Notes under the pieces: model-generated | The model's database searches: none | What the model saw: the letters and a program-made list of their open reading frames with translations, nothing else | Told to the model about the DNA's origin: nothing | In this document: positions 49,801 to 62,954 of the stretch, one piece after another | Numbering within the stretch: position 1 is the stretch's first letter | Layout: each line of letters begins with the position of its first letter | Source: Styela clava | Taxonomy: Eukaryota > Chordata > Ascidiacea > Stolidobranchia > Styelidae | Direction of reading: 5' to 3' | Assembly: GCF_964204865.1 (NCBI RefSeq) | Contig: NC_135255.1 | Location: forward strand, 9,639,135 to 9,703,134 | Length of the DNA: 64,000 bases | Program-made: the position numbers and the translations under genes

Positions 49801-52800
49801 AATTTCATTTTTACATTTTTTCAGATTTTCCGAAGCCTCAGCGTGAGTAATGGTTTTAAGTTAACTCAATAGTGACAACTCAATTTCTGATAAAGTTTAA
49901 TTAATTTCTATACATTTTCAACAAGTTTAATTAAATTAAAGTTCAGATTTTACTACTGAATCGGAAAGTGTACTGATATCGGGGTCCGAACCTACTTTTT
50001 TATCAGTCGTCGGACTATGGTAATGAGACCTTCATTCCTATCAGCGTTAAGAAAGAAACCATATGATGCATTATTAATCATTCATTTTTAGCGTTTGTTG
50101 ATAATTGTGACCAACTCAAGCCTGAGAGAAGGTTGTGCAGAGGAAAGGCAAATAAGAACTCTACAAAATGCGCCGAACTAGGCTGTTATTACTGCAAAAA
50201 TGGAAAACCCAGATGTATTGAAGGTATTGCTGTGAATAGTATTGTCTTTTCCCGGTGACGCCCGTGATTTACAGACTTACAGCCTGCCCCCCCTTCAGTT
50301 TATCCATTAAATACTCTTTTCATAAAGATATCATGAAGCAGCATAAACAATATTGCAATATTGGATTGTGGATGGATATTAGCCACATTAATAACGTCCT
50401 GCTTTCCCTGAAAAGCTCACATTAAAAATAGATTGAGCAATATTTTTTGACACATATCATCTTCATTTCTTTTCTCTCCCCGACCAGCGTAAGACTGAAT
50501 TTTTTTACATCAAAACAACAATTGTGGTCATGTAGCTACAGACGTAATCTAGCAGTTAGATTTGTGTAATTCCTGATTGAATCTGTCTATTCAGTAAGTT
50601 GTGTATAGTATGACCTTATCGTTTGCTTTGAAAGTCACTGGTTGGTATCTTAAACTCATAATTTGATTGCGTAATTAAACAGTATTAAGACTATTCGTTT
50701 TTTAAGGAATCGCATGCCGATTCGAACCATCAGACGAAGATTTATGCTGGCAAGGTGAAGGTAAGGAGAACCAGCAAGACTGTCTTCGTTTATACAAGTG
50801 TTCATGGTGTGCAAGAAATCCCAAAGGAAGACAATGTGTTAAAGGTAATACATTCTGTATTATCATCAATTACACATTTTTATAAATAGAACGAAGCTGA
50901 GTCACTCTAAAATAATTACTTCGGGAAACTTGATGCCATATGCCAATAAAAACAGTGTCTTCTGGGTTCAAAAATAGGGAACAAATTACGAATCCTGCCC
51001 TTTCGTGTGGTTTTTGGGCGCCAAGACTATAGGCTATGAATGTCAAGCTATATAATCAACTTGCGCCAATGTGGACAGTTTGACTTTGGAATATTGAGTA
51101 AAGCATAAAAAGTGTTTGCTGACAAGAAAAATGAATTGTTCTGTTATCATATTATTCACCAAAATAATAAAAAAAACTGCGAGTTGTAGATAGTATTGTA
51201 ATATTTATGTTCATTGACTAATGTCTAATGAATCCCATTTTTTTTTTCAGATACCGTGATTCCCAAAGACATACCGACACTCCCGCCACCTACAGCTATG
51301 CCAGCACCACGTAAGTTGTTACATGGTTAGTTATACAGGATATTCATAAAGTCTTAAAAACATTTAAAATTGCAAATGGATTTTCTCGATACCCTCCCTA
51401 TATTGTTTTGGCCCTCACAGATGTATTAAATGTAGTAATTATAAGACAGAGTTTTTTTTTAATTTGAGGATGAAAATATTCCGAGAGAAATTTTATTTCA
51501 ACACTGCTATACACAAAACTGAACGTATAATAAATTTTTACTTATATTTCCCATTTGTTCAAGACGTGGACGACTGCTTTGCTGGTGACATAAAAAGAAG
51601 ACAGTGTTTCTCAAAAGGAAAGAGGGGCTTATGTCGTAAAAACGGTTGCTCGTATTGTCCCGAAAGAAAACCAAAATGTATTGAAGGTGCGATATAATTA
51701 TTCACAATGAATTACAATGAAATAACAAAACAACATTTTTGTTCTTTTACAGTCCATTAGAGATCAGGTGAGGCTTCCCTGATGATGGCAAGCTAGTAAC
51801 TCTGACTACAAATTGTTCGTGAATCAAAATTTCTAAGTTACGAAATAGTATAACAAGGAAATTTTGGGTTAACTTTACAGTTTTTTCTGCGTCTCTGCAA
51901 CAAGCAATTTTATAATAGATTTAAAAATTAAAATCTTAGCATTTTTCAGTCAGCAGCGGTTACTAGAGTTGATGAATATTATATTTATATTATTGCTTCA
52001 AAAGTACCAGATCAACCGGAATTGTTGCGCCGATATTATTAATGACCGTAAACTATAAATAAAAAGAAGGAATAACACAATTTGCTCTTTAAAGGTCTGG
52101 CTTGCAGCTATGTTCCTTCACAAGCTCACAATTGCTGGAAAGGAGAACGCGGAAAAGAAAATGCTGAAGAGTGCAAAAAGATATATGGATGTTCTTGGTG
52201 CAAGAAAAACCCAAGATTCAAATGTGTTAGCGGTATATGTGTAATAATACTAAATCTTGGTCAAAGAATAATCATGATATAAAAATTGGAATCGTTCTAG
52301 TTTCGAAATACCAACTTCTACATAAAAAGAAAGTAATAAGAACTATAAATTTCAAGTAGATACAATGGAATTTGCATCTAGTATCGAGTTGAATTGAGTA
52401 CAAGTGAAAATATGTAGAGGCAAATACATAAGAAAAACACACTGGTATCTTTTATGAAATTTCCAATGACGTCTCAATCTTCTAGCATTTTTTTCCGTGC
52501 GATTCAATTTTCAATGATAAATCATTTTTCACATAAATCTGAAATATTGCGCAATATGCAATCTGGTTTTGGTTTATTCATAAAACCAAACCTATACACA
52601 GCTCAAAATTATGAGTGCAAGTCGAAAAATCTCGCGGAATCATTTTTTTCCACTACCTGTACTGTTTGTTCATGTCTAATTGAATTTCGTCGTACAATAT
52701 ACGATTTCCGAATTATGAACAACAGATGAATCACACGTATAGGAGAATACTACTACTAGTCATCTTTTTTGAAAATCTAGTTAAAAATTTTGTGAAAAAA

Positions 52801-55800
52801 GAACAGCAAAATAGAAAAGCAACATATCAAGGTAACAAAAAGATGAAGGAGAACCAATAAATAAAAATTGAAATCTTCCAATGCTACCAAAATGTTTTTA
52901 CATCGGTCATTTACTAACAATATTCCACCAATATTGCAGATTCTGTGATTCTTGATCCCCCGACGATTTCCCGTAAGTTGTTTTGTTGTACATGTAATAC
53001 ATTGATATTGAAAAAAAAAATTTGCAGAGCTTTGACCTTAGTCAGCAACAAAATATAATATTCGTAATTTTTTTTGTTGTGCATTTAATACATTGATTTT
53101 GAAATAAAAATCGTAGAGCTTTAACCGTGATTCATGGTATGCTCATCAACTGAACTCACTAAGGAACTGTGTATACTTCCATACCGTATGCACTTTTTCA
53201 AGCGATTTATCTAAACTTTCTGTATATTTGCTTGATACTTTCCAAAGAAAGTCGAGTTCAAATTGATTGAATCATTATCAATTTTTATCTGACTACAGCA
53301 ATCACTTGCGCTGCTAAAGAAGCCGTCAACTGCTTTCCTTTTGTGGACCGCTCCATAAGCCTTGCCCAATGCGAAAATCGTGATCCTGAATGCATCTTTT
53401 GTCCGGAAAGAGAGGAAGGTGCAAAATGCTTGCGATGTGAGTAAATTTATTTCTTTTATCTGTAATACTCTGTGTTCTTTGAAATAATACTGTGTTTTAG
53501 TTCTTTGACAAAATCACCAATGCATTGTTTATCTATTCGTTATCACATTTAGGACCATATACCATATTTGAAAACTTCCAAAACAACTAAAATTACTGAC
53601 ATGAGGAGAGGTACTGTTTTCATGTATCAAATGTTACAGAGCGAAAGATCGAGGGGAGCATTTAAAGGAAATAGTATTTTTCTGTCCCAACCAAGACTCT
53701 AAGTATATATTATATCATATATACTATAGTATATGATAAAACGTGAAAATTTTTTCGCGACAGACCGTTGTCCCAATGGCTATCAAAAGAGATATAAATC
53801 TGACGGTTGTTGCAAAAGTGTTGGCAGTAGTGTGTCCAGTACTTCAGCTCAAAGAATTGTTAATGGAGACGAAGCTGCAGAAGGACGATGGCCGTGGATG
53901 GTATTATTATTATTTTTCTATTTCGTCATTTGTGACTTTATAAATAAAAACAAATACTTTCATATCGGCGAAACAACACTACTTCAATGTTTGCACAGGT
54001 TGAAAGGGTTGGCTATTGTAGATAACTATTGTTTGAAATGAAGGACATACAAAACGTGGTATAAAAAAAAGAACAAAAAATAAAATACGAAGAATTTGTA
54101 TTTTGAAACGTATCGAACGAATTGTAGGCATTACTATTACTTAGAAAAAGAAGCCACGAGGCAGATTCCCTTCAAAATTGTAGAAATCCCATTTTAGCCG
54201 AATGTCATGGTGTATTTCCTAACTTAAAACTTTGGCTGCAATTTCCACGGTGCCGTCATATCGCAGTGATCGAGCAGACTACAGTTTAACATAAAGCGGT
54301 CTATCTATTTTACAGTTTAGAATCGGAAGTATTCATAAAATCATACAAGTAAAATTGTGTAGTAAATCGGTACAAAAATTCTTGGCAGTTTTGGCGTTTG
54401 GTGTTGGGTTTTACTCTGTATGGTGTATGCTATCCGACCCAGCAGTTCTGTAAGGTTAAACCTCTATTGTTGATTCTTTATTCATATACAGGCCGGAATT
54501 TAATCAAAGACTCTAATTACAGCTCAACACTTTCCAAATTTTTCTTTTGAGCTTAATTTGTGCATCTTAAATTACGAAAATGATGAATTTTACGAATTAT
54601 TTTTTTTCTATTTAGGTCACTGTTATCGGAAATTATGGCGGATCTAAAACATTTTGCGGCGGGACACTAGTAAGCAAAAAACATGTTATATCTGCCGCTC
54701 ATTGTCTGCTTGCCAGAGACCCGTTAAGATTCCAGTAAGTAGCGTTATAAAATCCTTTTGAGTTGTTTACTTGCATGCTTGTCATGCAGAGCAAAAGATA
54801 GCAGAATAATAGAGATGGAATAGAGAATAATTCAGATGGATATGTTTATTCAGTAAAACTATATCTAAAAAGGACATTGATTTCCTTACAAAACTCGTCA
54901 ATTTATCGTTTAGCGCCTCCTGAATTTAAATCAGATCAGGGCTGGAACCAAAAAAGTTTCATTTTTTCTTGGTTGAAATCTAAATGTGGATTATGCTGTT
55001 AAATTGTTTTTGTTATGTTAAAATCGTCTTTTTCCGAAACTAATGAACCGATCATTTTAAATTTACAGTTCTGAAAAATGGAATGAGTCGCCATAGAAAA
55101 CTATTACTTAGTTCTATTCGAGCCAATATTTTGAGCAAATTTTTGCAGTTTGTTTAGTGGCATGGTATGGCATATTGAAACACTTTTATACGGCCTTTCA
55201 TCTTCGTGTACATATATTCGAGGATTAATCTCTTGTTACGTTATTGAAAATATCGATATTATATTGTATACATATGCTGTTATTGTATTTTGATTGTTGT
55301 CATAGTTGGTGGAGCAGGATCAACCATAATAGTTTTTAACTTATTTCATTCATTACGTCGAGCTGCGTTTGGTTGTATTTAATAACAAATTCATATAATA
55401 TTCATAGTTTATAAGAACATGTTTTGTTAACGAAAACTCTTGAAATCACCAAATCACTGATGAATTCACGTCATTTCAGGGGCGTCAGTTATTATGTGGA
55501 AATGAACTCTTATGATCGCGAGAGTGATGATATAGTAAAGATCGATGTTTCAAATATAATTTCTCACGAGGGTTTTGTTTACGACGGCCTAGTACAGTAT
55601 CACAGCGACATTATGCTGATGGAGGTTAGTTAGCCCAAAATTAAAAATCTCTTTATATTAGAATGAAATATTTCTGTATCGAATTCTGCCCGTCTATTCG
55701 CTCAGCAAAATCGATGCTTCACTTTGCAATTTACCAATAATGCTGTGAATACGGCACGTCATGTTCGTTAGCCGCATTTTTTAAACTTTTTGAATTTGAC

Positions 55801-58068
55801 ACGTCAGCCAAATCAAATAATCTCCGATGCTTTCTAGCTCTGGATGAAAATTTCAATTAGATATCTCTTGGCTGAGACGCAGCATATTTCATATTTCTAT
55901 GGCAAGCACCAAAATGGGAAGTATTACCGATTGAATTTGACACCATTTGGTAAATCTTTCACTGTACATTTCTCCAAGATTGTCCCGATGTTTAGGTGTA
56001 TGGAACAAACAAAATATTTGTCTGTAAAATTAGGGCGTCTGGAAGAACGGTATACTGGAAATATGACAATTTCACCATAAGTTGGTGTCTTCAAAAGGTT
56101 TTGACTTTCGTGGAAACAATTGAGCATTAATCTCTTGATTATTCGTTGTAAAAAGTTTTTATATTTTTTTTCATATAAACCTTGATAAAACCATCCATTA
56201 CAGTTAAAGAATTGAACAAATCACAGTCAGTTTGCAATAAGTTATTAATATCATGGCAAATGGTGTTTTTTTAGTGAAGGTCTTTTCTCGTGGCCTTCAG
56301 GCAAACAACCAACGACTTAATGTAGAAAATTCTGGTTTATATATAATTTAAGCAATAACTCGTTACTATCATCAATTTTTATTGAATGCAAATTATACTT
56401 GGCGAGAGAATATTTAAATATACTTATTCTCTCCTGACCTGGTGTATCGTTTCTAATTTAAATAAATTTATACAATCAACTAAGCTGGCAGAAGAAGTTC
56501 CCGACAGCTCTAACATACAACCTCTTCCGCTGCCTCAAGGTGAAATTGTACATGTCGGTCAGCGGTGCATTGTTACGGGATGGGGATTAAGTGAGTCTCA
56601 TTGCTTTTTATTTTACTATCACACACACACACACCACATAAATTATAATTATGCGGACGAGTTTCTTCAAGTATCGCATAATATGTAAATATATCATAAT
56701 ATCTCATCATGAAGATGATTTAATCGAAAATATAAGATGAAATCATGTAACTTAAACTTATGTTGTTCAAATTTCCTAATATCATACATCATTCCAAATC
56801 TCATTGGCAGTCCAAATATCGTTGAAGGACTGTGCCTAGCGACATCCTCGCTCGCAGAAGTTTTCCCGGCCAAAAATAAACTTGACGATAAATTGGCGGT
56901 GAGAAATGATTTCAAAACAATTTTGAGACCGAGGCGGTTTACTTGCTTGAAGATGAAAGGTGGTATTCAAAATACTGTTTCACCCTGCATATTAAAACAA
57001 ATTGCTACTCGAATATTTTAAACGTCTTCGGAAAATAGTAAGCGCAAGTTTGTATATACAGGGTAAGAGGCGGGGTAGCCAAAAGGTTCAAAAACCCATG
57101 CCATATAGCAAATGCGACGACAGAAAAACAGGACAACTTTAAGTCCAACGTTACAACGTAGCTTAGCTCTGACCATATCGATGACAATATTATTTTATAT
57201 TCAACTTTTGTTATAGCTTCGTTAATAGATGAAGATGTACAAACCAAGTTACGAGAAATAGCCGTGGATATTAGATCGGCTGAAGATTGTCTCGGCCCGG
57301 ATCCAGATTATGATAAAGGACCACACTTCTGTGCAAATCGCGAAGATATAGAAGTAGACGTCTGTAACGTAAGTAATGCATATTCTGTGAAAGCTATTCT
57401 TCCCAATCGAGCCAAAAGACAAGAATATATTCTTTTAGTAATAGAAATAACACAACGTTGTGTGTGAGTGTAAGCTCTTGTATACACAACAGCTTCATTC
57501 TGTGCATTTTAATAAAGGCAGGCCGAACACTTCGACTAAAAATTATAAATCTTCGTAAACTTGATTCTGAAGAGTAATGAATGGAGGTTAGGTAAACTAC
57601 CCTTACAAGTTTATTAATTTCGAATTTTAGAATGTAGTTTCAGGAATCAGCATGGAGGCTTTAAAACTTACAAATTTTTATTTCTGTCCGGGTTCAGAAT
57701 GTAAATGTTTAAAAATATTTTTGTAAAGACAAAAAATTGTACAAGTTTTTTCTTAAATAGCGAAAATTCAATTTGACAATTAGTTACAAACACACATACG
57801 CTAATATCGAGTATTCTCTTTGGGGAAAATAGCAAAACAATGAAAGAAAAGAATTTTTTGTGTGCAGGGTGATAGCGGTGGCCCTTTGGCATGCCAAAGA
57901 TGTGACAGTTGCGAATGGTATATTGCTGGAATTGTTTCAATCGGATATTGCTTTGACAACTTCGGTCAGTTTCCTGGACTTTTCACTAGAGTTTCCTACT
58001 ACGAGGACTGGTTGCATGCAAATGGACTGGAGAAAAAAAATGGAGAATACAACTGCGACTTTTACTGA
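46891..58068 (+). CDS. secreted trypsin-like protease with seven six-cysteine modules
   Basis: Seventeen exons join in frame: 46891-46951, 47159-47311, 47645-47785, 49825-49842, 50092-50223, 50707-50844, 51251-51310, 51564-51686, 52095-52232, 52940-52972, 53299-53436, 53764-53900, 54616-54734, 55480-55624, 56485-56590, 57217-57368 and 57868-58068 (664 aa). A signal peptide spans residues 1-20. Exons 2, 3, 5, 6, 8, 9 and 11 each hold one module, C-x7-10-C-x8-12-C-x4-6-C-x2-C-x6-10-C. Exons 4, 7 and 10 are short linkers, Pro-rich in exon 7. All these exons are phase 1-1. Activation would cleave R409|I410 (I-V-N-G). The catalytic triad is H453 (S-A-A-H-C), D507 (D-I-M-L) and S601 (G-D-S-G-G-P). 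D595, six residues before the serine, plus G in S-I-G-Y-C and P-G-L-F, predict cleavage after Arg/Lys. The usual W215 is Ile. Module family unassigned: trefoil- or PSI-like by cysteine spacing only. Confidence 0.94.
48088..48438 (+). repeat. copy 2 of the 350-bp direct repeat, in protease intron 3
   Basis: Near-identical to 45915-46272, from 'acaaacaggcaaacac' to 'ttgtaccgatcacatgacg'. Same orientation, about 2.2 kb apart, with exons 1-3 of the protease between them. Confidence 0.85.
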
Positions 58069-58382
58069 AAACAGATTTGACTATTACAACTATCTGATAT
58101 TACCCAGTGAAATAGTCAAATATAATCAATTATATATTTATTGAACTCCTGAAATATTAAATGCTTATGATAATAACACTTTTGGGCAATTATATGCGAT
58201 TACACAAATATTTTTCTTCATTCAAATTATTTGTTGTCATCCGCATTGGATGAGACAAATTTCGTTTTATTTTTTTGTGAAATTATCCACTCGCCTCACA
58301 ATTAAATATTTATATAGACGAAATATGTTGGCCCATAATAATACACTTGGAATATTTGACACTGTCTATAGACAATGTACGG

Positions 58383-58413
58383 AATAAATACAAATAGGGG
58401 AAACCTGAATAAA
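58383..58413 (+). promoter_or_regulatory. candidate poly(A) signals of the protease gene
   Basis: AATAAA at 58383-58388 and again at 58408-58413, roughly 315-340 nt past the stop. Confidence 0.45.
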
Positions 58414-59729
58414 CTAATTAAATTTTGTTTGTGACGGATACGAATTTTTATTGGCTGTGTTATGCTGAAATTGGTTTTGTTGAGTTACAATCATTTAGAT
58501 TTGTACAAATGTATTGTTTGTATAGAATATAGATAATATGCTACTTATAGCCAACGAAGCAGACATGTTACCACTGAAGCTTGAATATACTTGCGTTAAC
58601 ACTTTGTTTTGATCACCTTTTGACTATGTCATGTACTGGAAATGGAATCTTTCCATCTTAAAAGATAACATGTAATACCATGTGGATATATAACTTAACT
58701 TTAATATGCTACATGTCATTTAATGTGGAATTAACAGACTATAGTTTTCGCGCATTATAAATACATATTAAAAATCTATATCATAAAAAATGTGGCTCTC
58801 GAAATAAATGATTCGACTTCTGCATCATTGCATTAATATGGAATAGTCTCCTTGAGATGGTTACGAAAGATTTTTTTTCGCTATTTTGTCGCCAATGTTT
58901 ATTCACAACCGTTTAAATTACAAGTAGAATGGGTCAGGGACAGTGAGGCAGATCCAATTCGCCCAACAGCAACAAAATCTAGATTGGTAATTTGGCAACA
59001 AAGCAACTTTGTTGTTTTCACCTTTTATTGGCTACCGTAGGCGGCATATGGTACACGCACAGTAGAAACAAGAAATGAATGAGTAAGCAACGGCCTTGGA
59101 AAACTGTTATAATGTATGAACGTAGAATGTATATGAATAAATACATACATAAATGCAGGCACACACATTATCCTGAGAAGCATCCCGGAGAGACTATTTG
59201 AAGCTAGCACATATCTGCTCACAATTTGACTTATTAAGTACCAGGAGCTTAAAGTGGAACAGAATTTTCACAACGTTAAGTGCGTACAATTTCAACTATC
59301 CTGTTAACTCATTCCCGTAAATATATTTTGGTTGTCAACGATTCGATATCTAATTAATGAAATTTTATAGGCTAAAGGAAATTTTCAAGCTTTTCGATGT
59401 TCAACATACTTTTATGCCAATTAAATATATCAGATGAATATCAATTTTTCAAAATCCTCCTTCTAAAACCAATACAATTCTATGAACAAACAACTCCAAG
59501 TAAATGTCAGTGTTTCTTCAAGTCTAGAAGAATAGCATTTAGAAATCTCATCTTGGTCTGCCTATTATACTGCATGAGTCCGATCTTACCTAGCAAGTTA
59601 TTACATAAGTGAATCTGTAGCCCGTATATTCAAAATGCTACATAATGGTTACCAAAAGAGAACTTTAAAAAAGATTCAAGCTTGCAAAACCTTTCACATT
59701 GGAAAATGTGTCGTCACCTAGGTTATTGG

Positions 59730-60120
59730 ACACAAAATGGACTTATGGATCGTTTTGTTATTAGGCACGATAAGCCTATGTTATTATGTTGTTTTTGTTA
59801 ATATTCTTGGTCCTTTCCTTCTTCTTGGTGGGCCCGAAATGGGCCTATGGATCGTTTTGGTACTATGTTTTTGTTGTTCTTAGAATTCTTTTTCTTGTTG
59901 TTGTGGAAAAAATCGTCTCTCTCATTAACTACCGAACCACCGCGTTCGCGTTAGTTGCTATCTGGCGGTCTACTGCAAGGTTTCCGAAACTTTTTGAGCC
60001 GTGGACCAGGGCTGCCACTTTTGTCAAAATAAAAACATCTAGTTTGACTTCAAAAAACATCTAAAATCATCTAGACTGAGCAACAAAACATCCAAAAAAT
60101 ACATATATATATATGAATAT
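59730..60120. repeat. repeat cluster with hAT-like head
   Basis: 'ggacacaaaatgg...atggatcgttttgtta' at about 59728-59761 is the reverse complement of the unit seen at 62030 and 62200. A hAT-like head CAGGGCTGCCACTTTTG starts at about 60008 without a visible right end. No gene supported in 58414-61300 apart from such debris, which includes another hAT-like head (CAGTGCTTTTCAACCGGGG) at about 60907. Confidence 0.4.
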
Positions 60121-61309
60121 ATATATGAACAAGAGAGTACAAATAATTCTCTTTATATATATCACATCATAGTAGATTTCGAAGATCATTTGAAGTTGAT
60201 GTTGTTGCTACATTTTCTTCAGAGGAATGTTTATATGTTTCTGCTGTACATATTCTTCTGAAACTGAAACAGGTTCCTTATTTTGATTTGGGTAAAGTTT
60301 AATGATAACTAGTAATGCATTTAATGAATCTGTCTTTGTGCTGTTTCATAGTTTTTTTGTCGCAGTTTATTGCTTTAATTTTTTTTTTCAAAATCAGTCT
60401 TTAAATGACGTAGTAACATTGCTGACTTACATTGCTGTTTCTGTGTTATTGTTCCACTTTCTGACTTGAGGATTTTTAGCTGACCTTCTGCACTGCCGAT
60501 AATGTTTTTTTAGGATAGCTATGTTTTATGACAGCTGACAGAATGTATGTCGTATGTTGCTAACAGAAAACAATTACGCGCTTTTTAAAACAGTCAAATT
60601 TGCAGGTAGTCTTTGTTTCAGCTGTTTATGTAAGACACTGAAAATAAGAAAACTTTGGCATATACTTGATATATTATAATGCTCTCTCCAGTTTTGTGAT
60701 AAAAATCCCTTGAATTTCATATCGGGCATATGATTTAAGTTTTATCAACCTCACATCTCATTCTAAATACAATTCGTTTAACAATTATGCACATCGTTTT
60801 TATATTTCCCACTGGATAATATTTAGAACGTTGAAAAATATCTGTATATTTATAGCTAACATCTAACTAGTGAATGGATGTGTTTGGCGGAAGAAACTGT
60901 TAGGAGCAGTGCTTTTCAACCGGGGTTTCGCAAAATACTTAGGCTATTGGGGTTCCGTGAGTTTTGGAAGTTCTGTAGGGATCAGTGAAAGTTCCTCTTG
61001 AGTGGACTGTGTAAATTGTGTGTCATTTTCAAAATACTTTATTGCGTGAAACAGTATTTTATGTTTTAACAACTATCAAAAACAACATGACAGCAATGCT
61101 CAAATATATGGACATGAAAGTCAAAACGAAGTAGTATCATAATATTTTACAGTACCGATAGTCTGACCACCAGCTTACTGAGATATGATCACGGAAACGC
61201 GCCACGCAATGTTCAATTTTGATTACGTCATCACTCAAAATTTCGAAGCAGAAAACGAATCACATAGAAACCACAGATATTCAAATCAATAAAAGTAATA
61301 GTCTTCTAG

Positions 61310-61512
61310 GGTGACCGTACATTTGAACCCACGTACATTTGAACCCATGCGTATATCCACGGGTTCAATCTATATGCGGGTGCTAAAACCCATGGGTTAG
61401 GGTTAGTATGAGTTCAACTATCCGAAAAACAAAAAAAATTCCATAGGTGCAATAGCATACAGGTGCAATTGTCACGGGTTCAAATGTACGTGGGTTCAAA
61501 TGTAATGGAACC
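61310..61512. mobile_element. Mutator-type MITE copy B, 203 bp
   Basis: Ends GGTGACCGTACATTTGAACC / GGTTCAAATGTAATGGAACC with a perfect 9-bp duplication GTCTTCTAG (61301-61309, 61513-61521). Same family as 43602-43780, inverted. Confidence 0.88.
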
Positions 61513-61544
61513 GTCTTCTAGCGATAACAAAAATCTTTAACCAC

Positions 61545-62295
61545 TGAAAAATGCAAAGCAATTGGTCCAGTAGTTCAAGAGAACAGCAATTTTTTCACAA
61601 CAGTAACATACCGTGTTTCCCCGAAGATAAGACTGGGTCTTATTTTAAATTTCTTCCGAAAAATAACACTAGTGCTTATTTTCGGGAGATGTCTTATATT
61701 TTTATTTATCAAAAACAAAATTACAAAGTAGAGAATTACGAGATTTTCATATATATATATATAAAATATGAAACCAATATCCATTTACTTATAAATAACA
61801 CGTTTTTAGTCAAAATAACCGTAAAAAGTGGATTATAATCCATGATATTTATCAATCATTTAAAACGTGTAGGAGGGATGTTTTGCTAGCGATTAGGTAA
61901 AAAAAATCGCCTTATTGACTAGGTCCTCTTTTAAGGGAAGGGCTTTTATTAAAATCATTTTTAAAATTCAGGCTAGGTCTTATTTTCCGGGTAGGTCTGA
62001 GGGAAACACGGTAATAACAAAACGATCCTTAGGTCCATTTTGTGTCCAATAAAAACAGAAGTCATTTGAGTAGTGTGTATATGTGCATAAATATAATTCA
62101 TTGAGTAACACGGAGCCTCGAAAACCCGCTAAAAATTTCGAAGCAGTTTGTGCAGCAGTTGAAGAGAACTTCAATTTTTTCACAACAGCAACATAACAAC
62201 AAAACGATCCATAGGTCTATTTTGTGTCCAATAGGAAACACAAGTTGCTTGGGTAGTGTGTAAATGTGCATAAATATTACATTGAGCAACATGGA
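61545..62295. repeat. two tandem copies of a 165-bp unit, the first interrupted
   Basis: Unit 2 (about 62130-62295) runs uninterrupted through 'aattttttcacaacagcaac' and 'aacaaaacgatccataggtc'. Unit 1 (61545-62106) is the same sequence split by the MITE at 61611-62011. Confidence 0.75.
61611..62011. mobile_element. TA-flanked MITE, 401 bp
   Basis: Inverted ends CCGTGTTTCCCCGAAGATAA / CCGGGTAGGTCTGAGGGAAA + CACGG, with TA at 61609-61610 and 62012-62013. The adjacent tandem unit has one TA at the equivalent spot, confirming the insertion. TA duplication suggests Tc1/mariner-type mobilisation. Confidence 0.8.
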
Positions 62296-62706
62296 GCCAC
62301 GATTTAAAAGTTTGTTAGAGAAATGCCATTACAGAAGGGCCATTTATCTTCTGCAATAACTTTTCATTGTTATTGTTTGACTACCCATTTGACTTTCATA
62401 TATTTATGAGTATTTTTGAAAAATTATTATTAAGGGTTCTCGGGTGAGCCCAATAGCATATCAGAGAGGAAGGGGCATAGATAAAAGAGTTAAAACTCTC
62501 TTGTCTAGGGGTTGTACAGAACTACATGATAGTTGGGATGCGTCTAGACTAGACCATAGTAGAACATTGCTCATCAAGTTTTTTTTCGAAACGGTAGGCT
62601 ACACCCTTTAATACTTAACTCAAAATCCGCTACACACTAACCCCATCCAATCACACATTTTTACTGGCCCAAAATTATGACTTCGGGTTTTCTGGTTTCA
62701 TTTCGT

Positions 62707-62712
62707 TTTATT
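62707..62712 (-). promoter_or_regulatory. candidate poly(A) signal of the paralogous protease
   Basis: AATAAA on the minus strand, about 245 nt past the stop at 62955. Confidence 0.35.
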
Positions 62713-62954
62713 ACAGTCTTGAGTTACAATTTGATTAACCTCGTCGAGACAACAAGAGATTCGAATGAAAAAAAATTTGTAATCGTATATATATATATAT
62801 AATTGTTACTATCATATGAATGTAATATTTCAGAAGAGATGTATTTGAATAAATATATAAAATTCATGAAACACGCCTTGGTTAGTGAGTCTTAATTGAA
62901 CATAAATAGTTTTACTTGGTAATATCAAATAATTGTGATAGTCAAATCTATTTT

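Noticed and set aside
6800..58068. Ficolin-like lectin and modular protease as a ficolin/MASP-like operating pair
   Set aside because: The protease lacks CUB, EGF and CCP domains of MASPs, and the genes are about 37 kb apart with unrelated genes between. Only general extracellular-defence plausibility remains.
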